Shown here: one piece after another, positions 55,624 through 62,534 of the stretch | How the letters are laid out: each line of letters opens with the position of its first letter | Numbering within the stretch: the first letter of the stretch is position 1 | Source of the DNA: Flagellimonas aequoris | GTDB lineage: Bacteria > Bacteroidota > Bacteroidia > Flavobacteriales > Flavobacteriaceae | NCBI RefSeq assembly: GCF_003584165.1 | Contig: NZ_QXFJ01000008.1 | Span: 342,000-405,999 of the forward strand | Direction of reading: 5' to 3' | DNA length: 64,000 nt | Notes under the pieces: generated by a model | What the model was told of the DNA's origin: nothing | What the model saw: the letters and a program-made list of their open reading frames with translations, nothing else | The model's database searches: none | Program-made: the position numbers and the translations under genes

Positions 55624-57612
55624 ATGAGTAAGAATACTGAATTTGACAACATCGCTTTTGATTTGCCCAAGAACAAGAGCAACGTAATAAAAGTTATCGG
55701 AGTAGGAGGTGGCGGTAGCAACGCCATCAACCACATGTTCCAGGCTGGCATTAACGGAGTGGATTTCGTAATCTGCAATACCGATGCCCAGGCATTACAG
55801 AACAGTCCCGTGCCCAACAAGATCCAATTGGGGGTTTCCCTTACCGAAGGTCTTGGTGCAGGGGCCAATCCCGAAGTTGGGGAACAGGCTGCCTTGGAAA
55901 GTATGGAAGAGATCAAGGGTATGTTGGGACACAACACCAAAATGGCCTTTATCACCGCTGGTATGGGAGGCGGAACCGGTACGGGGGCGGCACCCATTTT
56001 GGCCAAATTGGCCAAGGAAATGGATGTGCTCACCGTGGGTATCGTGACCATTCCTTTTCAGTTTGAAGGGGCCATGCGTAACAAACAGGCACAATTGGGG
56101 ATTGAAAAATTGCGTGCCAATGTGGATTCCCTGATTGTGATCAATAATAACAAACTGCGTGAGGTATACGGCAATCTTGGGTTTAAGGCCGGATTCTCCA
56201 AAGCGGATGAAGTTTTGGCCACTGCGGCAAGGGGTATTGCAGAGGTTATAACACATCACTACACACAGAACATCGACCTTAGGGATGCCAAGACTGTGCT
56301 TTCCAATAGTGGAACGGCCATCATGGGCTCTGCCACGGCTTCAGGTTCCGCAAGGGCCACGGAAGCTATTATGAAAGCATTGGATTCTCCCTTGTTGAAC
56401 GATAACAAGATTAATGGCGCTAAAAATGTATTGTTGCTGATTGTTTCTGGTTCCCAGGAAATCACCATTGATGAGATAGGGGAAATCAACGATCACATCC
56501 AAATTGAGGCTGGCCATGGAGCCAACATCATCATGGGTGTGGGCGAGGACGAGAGCCTAGGAGAGGCTATCGCCGTTACCGTTATCGCCACGGGTTTCAA
56601 TGTGGACCAGCAGGACAATATCGTGAACACGGAATCCAAAAAGGTTTTCTATACTCTGGAGGATGAACAAACCGCCCAACAGGATTTGACCCCTGAGGCT
56701 ACATCGGTCCAAGAGGTAAAAGTGGAAAAAACCCCAGTGGTGGAGCCTGAACCAGAACCTACCATTGTGAAGCATACGTTGGAAGTAGAGGAGGTTGAGG
56801 AAGTAAAGGAAATTAAAGAGGTGAAGCCCCAAATGAAGGCACAAGATCCTGATTTGGTTCCTACTACCAGCTATATCCGAAATTTCAATGTATTCTACGA
56901 AGAAGTAGTACCTGAATATATTGAGGATGATTTCATCATTATCGAGGCCAAAAATATCATCAACAATATTGAAGTCATTGATGCCGAGGTCGTGTCCCCA
57001 AAAGCAAATGAGGATCAGTTTACCCTAAGCTTCGATATGCCATTGAACGCACAAGTAGAGGAAGAGGATGAAAAGGAACATACCATCACTTTCAATTTGG
57101 ATGATGGTATCGGTGACGTAAAGGTGAACGAATATGTAGAGGTAAAACCTGTACTAGAATATAGAAATCAAGGTGAGACTCGATACAACTTGGAGGAATA
57201 CATGGAACTGGAAAACAAGTTGACCGGTGCCAAGTCCATGGCGGAGACCCACGAGCCCAAAATGGTCGAGAACGAACTGGTGTTCGAAAAGAAGACCATC
57301 AAATTGGAAACGGCCCAACAACATGAGGAAACCATGGACAGTTTGGATCCCATGAACAGTCCCATCAACGAGATTTTGAGGGAAAGGGCGGATGAACGTA
57401 GAAGAAAACTGAAAAATTTCAACTATAAGTTCCAGAACAACAGGAGCAGCATCGACGAGATTGAGAAGCAGCCTGCCTACAAAAGACAAGGGGTGGACCT
57501 GAACGATGTGCCAAGGGAGCAAAAAGTATCCAGGACCACATTGAGTGAGGATAGCAACGATGACCTACAGTTGCGTTCCAACAACTCGTTCCTACACGAT
57601 AATGTTGATTAG
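55624..57612 (+). CDS. ftsZ: Cell division GTPase FtsZ with long C-terminal extension
   Basis: The Z-ring protein. Its core (about 1-335) has VIGVGGGGSNAINHM, the tubulin signature GMGGGTGTGAAP (about 113-124) and the T7 loop NIDLRD that completes the GTPase site of the next subunit. The remaining 325 residues are a charged, probably disordered linker with Glu/Val/Pro repeats (VEPEPEPTIVKHTLEVEEVE) and a terminal EDSNDDLQLRSNNSFL stretch in place of the usual FtsA-binding peptide. Most FtsZ are near 380 residues; this is 662. A terminator follows at 57653-57686. Confidence 0.96.
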   Translation: MSKNTEFDNIAFDLPKNKSNVIKVIGVGGGGSNAINHMFQAGINGVDFVICNTDAQALQNSPVPNKIQLGVSLTEGLGAGANPEVGEQAALESMEEIKGMLGHNTKMAFITAGMGGGTGTGAAPILAKLAKEMDVLTVGIVTIPFQFEGAMRNKQAQLGIEKLRANVDSLIVINNNKLREVYGNLGFKAGFSKADEVLATAARGIAEVITHHYTQNIDLRDAKTVLSNSGTAIMGSATASGSARATEAIMKALDSPLLNDNKINGAKNVLLLIVSGSQEITIDEIGEINDHIQIEAGHGANIIMGVGEDESLGEAIAVTVIATGFNVDQQDNIVNTESKKVFYTLEDEQTAQQDLTPEATSVQEVKVEKTPVVEPEPEPTIVKHTLEVEEVEEVKEIKEVKPQMKAQDPDLVPTTSYIRNFNVFYEEVVPEYIEDDFIIIEAKNIINNIEVIDAEVVSPKANEDQFTLSFDMPLNAQVEEEDEKEHTITFNLDDGIGDVKVNEYVEVKPVLEYRNQGETRYNLEEYMELENKLTGAKSMAETHEPKMVENELVFEKKTIKLETAQQHEETMDSLDPMNSPINEILRERADERRRKLKNFNYKFQNNRSSIDEIEKQPAYKRQGVDLNDVPREQKVSRTTLSEDSNDDLQLRSNNSFLHDNVD

Positions 57613-57652
57613 TAGTGTTTAAATTAACATCCATTTTTAATGGAAAGCATAG

Positions 57653-57686
57653 ACCCGGAAGTGAAATACTTTCGGGTTTATTTTTT
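57653..57686 (+). terminator. Intrinsic terminator at the end of the dcw cluster
   Basis: ACCCGGAAG (57653-57661) pairs with CTTTCGGGT (57669-57677) with one G-T pair, followed by TTATTTTTT. It closes the mraZ-ftsZ operon. Confidence 0.8.
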
Positions 57687-57693
57687 ATCTTCG
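57686..57693 (+). promoter_or_regulatory. -7 promoter element of the GatB/YqeY gene
   Basis: TATCTTCG differs from the TAnnTTTG consensus at one position. The start would fall near 57700, only 13 bases before the ATG. No clear -33 box is visible. Confidence 0.35.
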
Positions 57694-57712
57694 CAGCCCA
57701 AAATAGATAGAA

Positions 57713-58165
57713 ATGGGTTTGCAGGATAAGGTAATGACAGAGATGAAGGCCGCAATGAAGGCAAAGGATACCGTTGCCTTGGAATCGTTGCGCGCCATTA
57801 AATCCGCTATTTTGCTGGCAAAAACCGAAACAGGTGCCGGTGCTGACCTTTCAGAGGAAGAAGAAGTGAAACTGATCCAAAAGTTGGTGAAACAACGAAA
57901 GGACAGTGCGGCCATCTACCAACAACAAGGTCGTGAGGATTTGGCAGGACCAGAGCTTGCACAGGTGGCGGTGATCGAGAAATTCTTGCCCGAACAATTG
58001 TCCGAGGAAGAAATTGAAAAAGTGGTTGTCAAAACTATTGAAACCGTTGGTGCTTCGGGTATGCAGGATATGGGTAAGGTTATGGGCATTGTTTCCAAGG
58101 AATTGGCCGGGCAAGCTGATGGCAAGACCATTTCAAGCATCGTAAAGGCAAAACTTAGTTCTTAA
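57713..58165 (+). CDS. GatB/YqeY domain protein
   Basis: A 150-residue protein of the YqeY family: helical N-terminal half (KVMTEMKAAMKAKDTVALESLRAIKSAIL) and the C-terminal GatB/YqeY helical domain (about 85-150, EKFLPEQLSEEEIEKVV and MGKVMGIVSKELAGQADGKTI). The domain also occurs in the tRNA-dependent amidotransferase GatB, where it contacts tRNA; the role of the free protein is not known. A tRNA gene follows nine bases later. Confidence 0.9.
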   Translation: MGLQDKVMTEMKAAMKAKDTVALESLRAIKSAILLAKTETGAGADLSEEEEVKLIQKLVKQRKDSAAIYQQQGREDLAGPELAQVAVIEKFLPEQLSEEEIEKVVVKTIETVGASGMQDMGKVMGIVSKELAGQADGKTISSIVKAKLSS

Positions 58166-58174
58166 TATTTTTAT

Positions 58175-58248
58175 GGCCCAGTAGTTCAACTGGATAGAAT
58201 ATCAGATTTCGGCTCTGAGGGTTGGGGGTTCGAATCCTCCCTGGGTCA
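58175..58248 (+). tRNA. tRNA-Arg (anticodon UCG), insertion site of a mobile element
   Basis: A 74-base tRNA. Acceptor GGCCCAG/CTGGGTC, anticodon stem TCAGA/TCTGA with loop TTTCGGC (anticodon TCG, decodes CGA), T arm GGGGG-TTCGAAT-CCTCC, discriminator A at 58248. CCA is not encoded. From the anticodon stem to the 3' end it overlaps, on the other strand, the end of the serine recombinase gene, so it is the likely attachment site of the element that begins here. Confidence 0.93.
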
Positions 58249-59818
58249 CTAAAGGGGATTTTCTACAGATCGAGTGGAAGTCCCCTTTTCCTTTGCCCTT
58301 CAAATCCCCTGTGAACAAAGAGATTGCGCCAAAAATCTCATTGACCCGAAAAGTTCGAACTGCCTTGTTTTTGAAGTCATACCCAATCCCATCGGGGAAG
58401 ACCATATATTGTATGGCCCTTTTTGTTTCCAAATCCCCTAACTTCCACAATTTAGGTAGATTACAGGCATGGCCAAGTGCCAATTTTATGGATTTTTTGA
58501 GGTTCGAACTATTTATTCCAGTATTCTCCATTTTTACCTCCAGTTCCCTTTGCTTGGCTTTTAGTTCCGGCATAAAAAGATCATATTGGGACTTTGTGAC
58601 CTCGTTCAGCACGACATATCTTCTCTCCAATGTGTCCATCCTTTCTTTAAGTTGGCCGAGTTCTTTGGCCAACCGCTTTTGATCCTCAAGTGCCTCTTGG
58701 TTTTTATCGATCAAGGTGTCGTGTATGATATCGGTCAAAGGCTCGATATACTTTTTGTCCGCAATTGTAAACCTGCCCAATACATTCAGGAACTCTTTAT
58801 GGAGCTTATTGGCACTTCTGTTCTCCTTGCTGCCCTTACGTCTGTTCTTATAATAGTACAGGCCCTTTTTCTTGACTATATATCCAGTGTAGGGCGTTCC
58901 ACAGACCGAAGATCTGACAAACATTTTCAATGGCAGGTTTTCGTCATCGAACGAATATTTCTTGGGTGGTTCACCTGCATGGAGCAGATTGTGGATCTTC
59001 AGGAACATTTCTTTCGATATCAGGGCCTCGTGTTTCCCATGGACCACTTCACCGGGAATAAGGCTGTTCACGATAAGTCCACAATAGAAGGGGTTCCTGA
59101 AAAGGTCGGTCAACCTTTTTGCACGTATGCCCAGGCCCTTGTCTTTAAGTCGTTCTGCAATCTCGACATGTGACATATTGGAATTTGCCTTCCATAAAAA
59201 AGCCTGTTTCAGCAATTTTCCTTCCTCCGAGATCACAAAATTCGGGATCTTCCCTTTCCCGGGGTTCGTATTGGTGTATCCAAATGGGTAGGCTCCCGTC
59301 CAATGCCCCCTTCGCAGCTTCTCCCGCATTCCAGTAATGGATTTGTCCCTACGGATTTGGTTGTCGAAGTGGGAGAACATATGGTACAGGTTTTCTTGGA
59401 ACGTACCCGCACTCGTGGTCACATCGATTTCCTGGGTGGCCGAGATAACGGCCACCCCCTGCTTTTTTAACTGTTCGCTGATGTAGGCACCGTTCGCACC
59501 CGTTCTGGAAAACCTATCATAGGAATAGACGATGATATAGCCGATGTTCTTTCTCCTTTTGACATAGCTGAGCATCCTTTGGAACTCCCTGCGCTCATCG
59601 CTCTTGGCAGATTCATAGGTTCCCCCGAAATATTCCAATACTTCCAATTCTTTTCTGATTGCATATTCTTGGCAATATTTGAGTTGGGTCGTCAGGCTGG
59701 CATTGTTGTCAAATTGCTCCTTACTGGAGACACGGGTGTAGATAACGGCCGTATTGTTCTTTCCTATGACCCTTCCCTTTTCCTTTTTCGCAAATTGACC
59801 GAATACCTCTAAGTTCAT
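58202..59818 (-). CDS. Serine-type site-specific recombinase overlapping tRNA-Arg
   Basis: A 538-residue large serine recombinase, probably the integrase/excisionase of the element. The N-terminal catalytic domain (about 23-165) begins AVIYTRVSSKEQ, with the nucleophile Ser31, and has YSYDRFSRTGANG. A recombinase domain (about 175-290) follows, then a zinc-ribbon region with SSVCGTPYTGYI (partly degenerate, one clear Cys) and a coiled coil (about 385-455). Its last 15 residues (VTQGGFEPPTLRAEI) are coded by the complement of the tRNA, and the stop lies in the anticodon stem. The ATG at 59818 is preferred to a GTG at 59884. Confidence 0.9.
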   Translation of the reverse strand: MNLEVFGQFAKKEKGRVIGKNNTAVIYTRVSSKEQFDNNASLTTQLKYCQEYAIRKELEVLEYFGGTYESAKSDERREFQRMLSYVKRRKNIGYIIVYSYDRFSRTGANGAYISEQLKKQGVAVISATQEIDVTTSAGTFQENLYHMFSHFDNQIRRDKSITGMREKLRRGHWTGAYPFGYTNTNPGKGKIPNFVISEEGKLLKQAFLWKANSNMSHVEIAERLKDKGLGIRAKRLTDLFRNPFYCGLIVNSLIPGEVVHGKHEALISKEMFLKIHNLLHAGEPPKKYSFDDENLPLKMFVRSSVCGTPYTGYIVKKKGLYYYKNRRKGSKENRSANKLHKEFLNVLGRFTIADKKYIEPLTDIIHDTLIDKNQEALEDQKRLAKELGQLKERMDTLERRYVVLNEVTKSQYDLFMPELKAKQRELEVKMENTGINSSNLKKSIKLALGHACNLPKLWKLGDLETKRAIQYMVFPDGIGYDFKNKAVRTFRVNEIFGAISLFTGDLKGKGKGDFHSICRKSPLVTQGGFEPPTLRAEI

Positions 59819-59828
59819 ATGTTGAAGT

Positions 59829-60041
59829 TTATCTTGACTTTTCGTTTTTATTGGATTTTCCGACTTCCCTTTTGTACAATTCACTGACTATCAGATTGAA
59901 GGTTTCGTTTTCAGATAAGGAATTGCCCTCAATGGCACAAGAATTATAGGTCAGGCGTGCAGCTTGATGGATCTCAAATTTTCTCTTTTCGGGCAAAGAG
60001 CCAAACCATGATCTGATATTTTTCAACTCATCATTTTCCAT
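59829..60041 (-). CDS. Small Fic-inhibitor-like protein
   Basis: A 70-residue protein whose centre, TYNSCAIEGNSLSENETFNLI (here quoted in part), carries the Fic inhibitory pattern [ST]xxxE[GN]: Ser34, Glu38, Gly39. This is the core of VbhA-type antitoxins and of the N-terminal helix of self-inhibited Fic proteins. It could be a free antitoxin for the two Fic proteins upstream or the remnant of a third Fic gene whose catalytic domain is lost. It lies 14 bases after the nearest Fic stop and 10 bases before the recombinase start, all in one direction. Confidence 0.65.
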   Translation of the reverse strand: MENDELKNIRSWFGSLPEKRKFEIHQAARLTYNSCAIEGNSLSENETFNLIVSELYKREVGKSNKNEKSR

Positions 60042-60055
60042 GGTCGGACCATACT

Positions 60056-60865
60056 TTAAAGAACCATTCTGAACCCCCTGTCCTTCCCTTTATCCTGTTT
60101 GAGGTCAATGGCCTTGTTCATTCTTTTCAACAATGCGTCCTCGATGTACCGTTCAACAAGTCCCGGTCTGTTTTCCAAATATTGTTCCACCAATGTCGAA
60201 TTGTAATTGATGCTCTTGTCGTCGAACACGAACAGGGGAAAACCCTTCTTCATCGTCAAAAAATTTATCAGTAGTCTTCCGGTCCTTTTGTTGCCGTCCA
60301 CAAAGGGTTGGTGGAGCCAAAGTTCCTGTGCCAAAAAGGCCGCCTTCTTGATTTCAGATGCGGTACTTTTCTCGACCTGTGCCACCAGCCTGTCCATGTT
60401 CTCGGAAACATTATCGGGAGAGCTCAAGGGTTTCATACGTTCGATCACCTTGCCGCCCCGACTTATTTGGATAAGGTTGTTGCCCACCTTGAAATTGCCC
60501 GGTTCCTGGCCCTTTTGTTTGGCATCGATATAGAAATCGTCCAATTTCCATAGGTTGCCTATCACCAACCAGTTCAATTCTATCATCAGGGATGTGGAGA
60601 GTTCCTCCTTGGCCCCAACGGCATTGAGCATTCGTACCAAGGCCCTGTACATTCCCTTTTGTTCCAAAATGTCCTTTGTCCTGATGTTGTTCCCCGAAAT
60701 GGTATCGGTGGACAGCAATTGGGTGGTCTGTGCCAAGGTGAGCTTGTTGCCCTCCAGTTTATTGGTCAAATGGACATAACGGAAAAGCATTTCCCTTTCC
60801 TCCTCGAACGACATCGTGAGGTTCAACGCCTTGTACTTCCGAAATGTTTCCTGTATTGTTCCCAT
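60056..60865 (-). CDS. Fic family protein (Doc-like GNKR variant)
   Basis: A 269-residue Fic protein. The catalytic motif HQPFVDGNKRTGR (185-197) fits HxFx[DE]GN[GK]RxxR; the catalytic His and both Arg are present. An inhibitory helix TNKLEG (34-39) precedes it, as in class II self-inhibited Fic enzymes. Fic enzymes usually AMPylate proteins; the GNKR variant also occurs in Doc, which phosphorylates EF-Tu, so the reaction is uncertain. A TTG at 60883 would make a TTGA overlap with the upstream Fic gene; the ATG at 60865 is used here. The tail KDRGFRMVL resembles that of the upstream Fic protein. Confidence 0.88.
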   Translation of the reverse strand: MGTIQETFRKYKALNLTMSFEEEREMLFRYVHLTNKLEGNKLTLAQTTQLLSTDTISGNNIRTKDILEQKGMYRALVRMLNAVGAKEELSTSLMIELNWLVIGNLWKLDDFYIDAKQKGQEPGNFKVGNNLIQISRGGKVIERMKPLSSPDNVSENMDRLVAQVEKSTASEIKKAAFLAQELWLHQPFVDGNKRTGRLLINFLTMKKGFPLFVFDDKSINYNSTLVEQYLENRPGLVERYIEDALLKRMNKAIDLKQDKGKDRGFRMVL

Positions 60866-60879
60866 CGGTAACTTATAGT

Positions 60880-61695
60880 TCAAAAGATAAATGATATTCC
60901 ACGGTCTTTTGATTTGGAACGTTTTTGCTCCTTGCTCAAAATTCCTATTTCCCGTTCAAAATATTTTTTTGCTTGATGGAACATAAAATTCCTGAATATT
61001 GAAATGTCCTCGGCTTTCCTTGTGTTTTCCAGGGCATCAAAATACTGTCTCCTGTCTTCCGGAAAAACTACCGTCATAGGGTGGTCATGAAAAAGTTGCA
61101 CATAGTTCATCAATAATCTGGAGAGCCTTCCATTGCCATCGGCAAAGGGATGTATCGAAACCATCTGGAAATGGATGTCAAATGCAAGTAGGTTGCTGTC
61201 AACAAAGTCCTTTTTCCCATTGATGGTCGATGACAGTTCCCGCATTAGGCGATCGACCTCTCCGGGAACTTTGGCCTGATCCATAAAGATCCTATCCTCA
61301 TTTCTGACAGTCGCCTTTCTGAAATCCCCTTTGGACGAATCAAAATCCCCTGCCATGGTCGATATCTTGGAACCGGTACCGTTCATTATGGTCGCCGAAA
61401 GTTCTTGGACATCCCTGCTTTCAAGGATTTTTTTGGACTCGGCCCACTCGACGATCAGCTTGAGAGCCTTGAGATGGTCCGTGGCCATTAGGGAGTGTTC
61501 CAATGGACGGTTGTTGGGTGTCAGGCCTTTGTCCAGCAAAATGAACGTTTCCTCCAATGAGAGGGTCGACCCTTCGATCACGGTACTGTGATGGGTAATG
61601 GCATATTGGTTGAACTTGTCGTAGTTCAAAACGCCCTTGGACAGTTCCAGGTACCTTTCCTTTATATCGATCAGCTCTTTGAGGGCTTTTTTCAT
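60880..61695 (-). CDS. Fic family protein (canonical AMPylation motif)
   Basis: A 271-residue Fic protein with the full motif HPFADGNGRLSR (182-193) and an N-terminal inhibitory helix STVIEG (37-42). It is expected to transfer AMP to hydroxyl groups of target proteins, held off until the inhibitory Glu moves. The target is unknown. The C-terminus ends KSKDRGISFIF, like KDRGFRMVL of the next Fic protein. The ATG at 61695 (MKKALKELIDIKERYLEL) is preferred to a start at 61764 because the upstream part has no Fic similarity. It leads the fic-fic-inhibitor-recombinase series. Confidence 0.88.
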   Translation of the reverse strand: MKKALKELIDIKERYLELSKGVLNYDKFNQYAITHHSTVIEGSTLSLEETFILLDKGLTPNNRPLEHSLMATDHLKALKLIVEWAESKKILESRDVQELSATIMNGTGSKISTMAGDFDSSKGDFRKATVRNEDRIFMDQAKVPGEVDRLMRELSSTINGKKDFVDSNLLAFDIHFQMVSIHPFADGNGRLSRLLMNYVQLFHDHPMTVVFPEDRRQYFDALENTRKAEDISIFRNFMFHQAKKYFEREIGILSKEQKRSKSKDRGISFIF

Positions 61696-61769
61696 GGTTC
61701 CATTGTTTTTTATGGCTTTTGCCTTTGCACCAAGCACTAAAATGATATATCCACGATATACCACTCCAG

Positions 61770-61835
61770 AACATTCCTTTTCAAAATGGCCTTAAATGTT
61801 TGGCCCGTTCACCACTTGTGGTCAACATTCCTTTT
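61770..61835. repeat. Direct repeats and dyad upstream of the fic genes
   Basis: AACATTCCTTTT occurs at 61770-61781 and 61824-61835. Between them lies ACCAC-TT-GTGGT (61811-61822). The stretch 61696-61900 holds no convincing gene. The arrangement could be an operator of the fic operon, which starts at 61695 on the minus strand, but no protein is known to bind it. Confidence 0.4.
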
Positions 61836-61900
61836 AATTCCTATTATATTGTTTTATGGCAATCTAATTTAAAACTTTATCCCTGTTCTTTGCAAAAAAG

Positions 61901-62098
61901 TCAAAAGCCTTTTTGATCGGTACGTTCATGCTCTGTTCTTTGGACATGGCGGCAAACTATGTCGGCGAGTTCCCGGAGTTGTTCCACGATCTTTTTCGCT
62001 TCTTCCTCCGAACAATCCTCAAAACCTTTATAAGTCTTGAGCCATGTACTGTTGAATGTTCTGTTTTTCCGCCTTAGCTCAATGGTCGGGTTTGACAT
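61901..62098 (-). CDS. Small protein of unknown function in the mobile element
   Basis: A 65-residue, highly charged protein (PTIELRRKNRTFNSTWLKTYKG, partly; then EEEAKKIVEQLRELADIVCRHV). The second half is a predicted amphipathic helix. Nothing identifies a function. It lies between the mobilisation genes and the fic genes on the same strand. It could be a small regulator; that is a guess from size and place only. Confidence 0.55.
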   Translation of the reverse strand: MSNPTIELRRKNRTFNSTWLKTYKGFEDCSEEEAKKIVEQLRELADIVCRHVQRTEHERTDQKGF

Positions 62099-62232
62099 TT
62101 CCTATAAATGGCAATAGCTCCTGAATCTTGAAGGTCACTACCGTATTTGTAAAGCAGGCTTTAATTTACCTTTTTTAATCGATCTGATCCCTTGTGGGAT
62201 CATTGTTTTATTCCATTCTTATGAGTTGTCGG

Positions 62233-62523
62233 TCAACAACTTTTGGTTTTTGCGACAGGGTCGATCTTTTTTCTAAAGATCCTGTTCACACAGACGATCT
62301 TACCATTGCTTTGTTTGATCTCCAGATTTTGAAAATCGTGCTGTTTCAACATATCGATGATACGCTCCCCTATGTCCAACCGTTCCAGACCTTCAATGAT
62401 ATCGACCTCCCCGTTCTTGATGATCAGTTTGATGGACAGGAACCTTTTGCTGCGTATCATTTCCAATACCTGGATCTCGGAGGGGGACAGTCCCGAAGAT
62501 TCTTGCTTGTTGTTATTTTCCAT
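62233..62523 (-). CDS. Small protein of the mobilisation region
   Basis: A 96-residue protein: PSEIQVLEMIRSKRFLSIKLIIKNGEVDIIEG then a helical part and KSNGKIVCVNRIFRKKI-like tail. The front half resembles short proteins that sit next to relaxase genes in Bacteroidota elements, but I cannot name a family. It starts 11 bases after the relaxase stop, so it is probably co-transcribed. Confidence 0.55.
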   Translation of the reverse strand: MENNNKQESSGLSPSEIQVLEMIRSKRFLSIKLIIKNGEVDIIEGLERLDIGERIIDMLKQHDFQNLEIKQSNGKIVCVNRIFRKKIDPVAKTKSC

Positions 62524-62534
62524 AAGTTTAAGTT

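Noticed and set aside
55389..56051. 220-codon open frame on the minus strand opposite ftsA/ftsZ
   Set aside because: It lies wholly opposite two highly conserved genes, is rich in Pro and Ser as expected of a mirror frame, and has no recognisable domain.
62186..62201. GATCCC-TTGT-GGGATC hairpin in the mobile element
   Set aside because: No T tract follows on the minus strand, the only strand with genes here, so it is not a clear terminator; the stem is short and may be chance.
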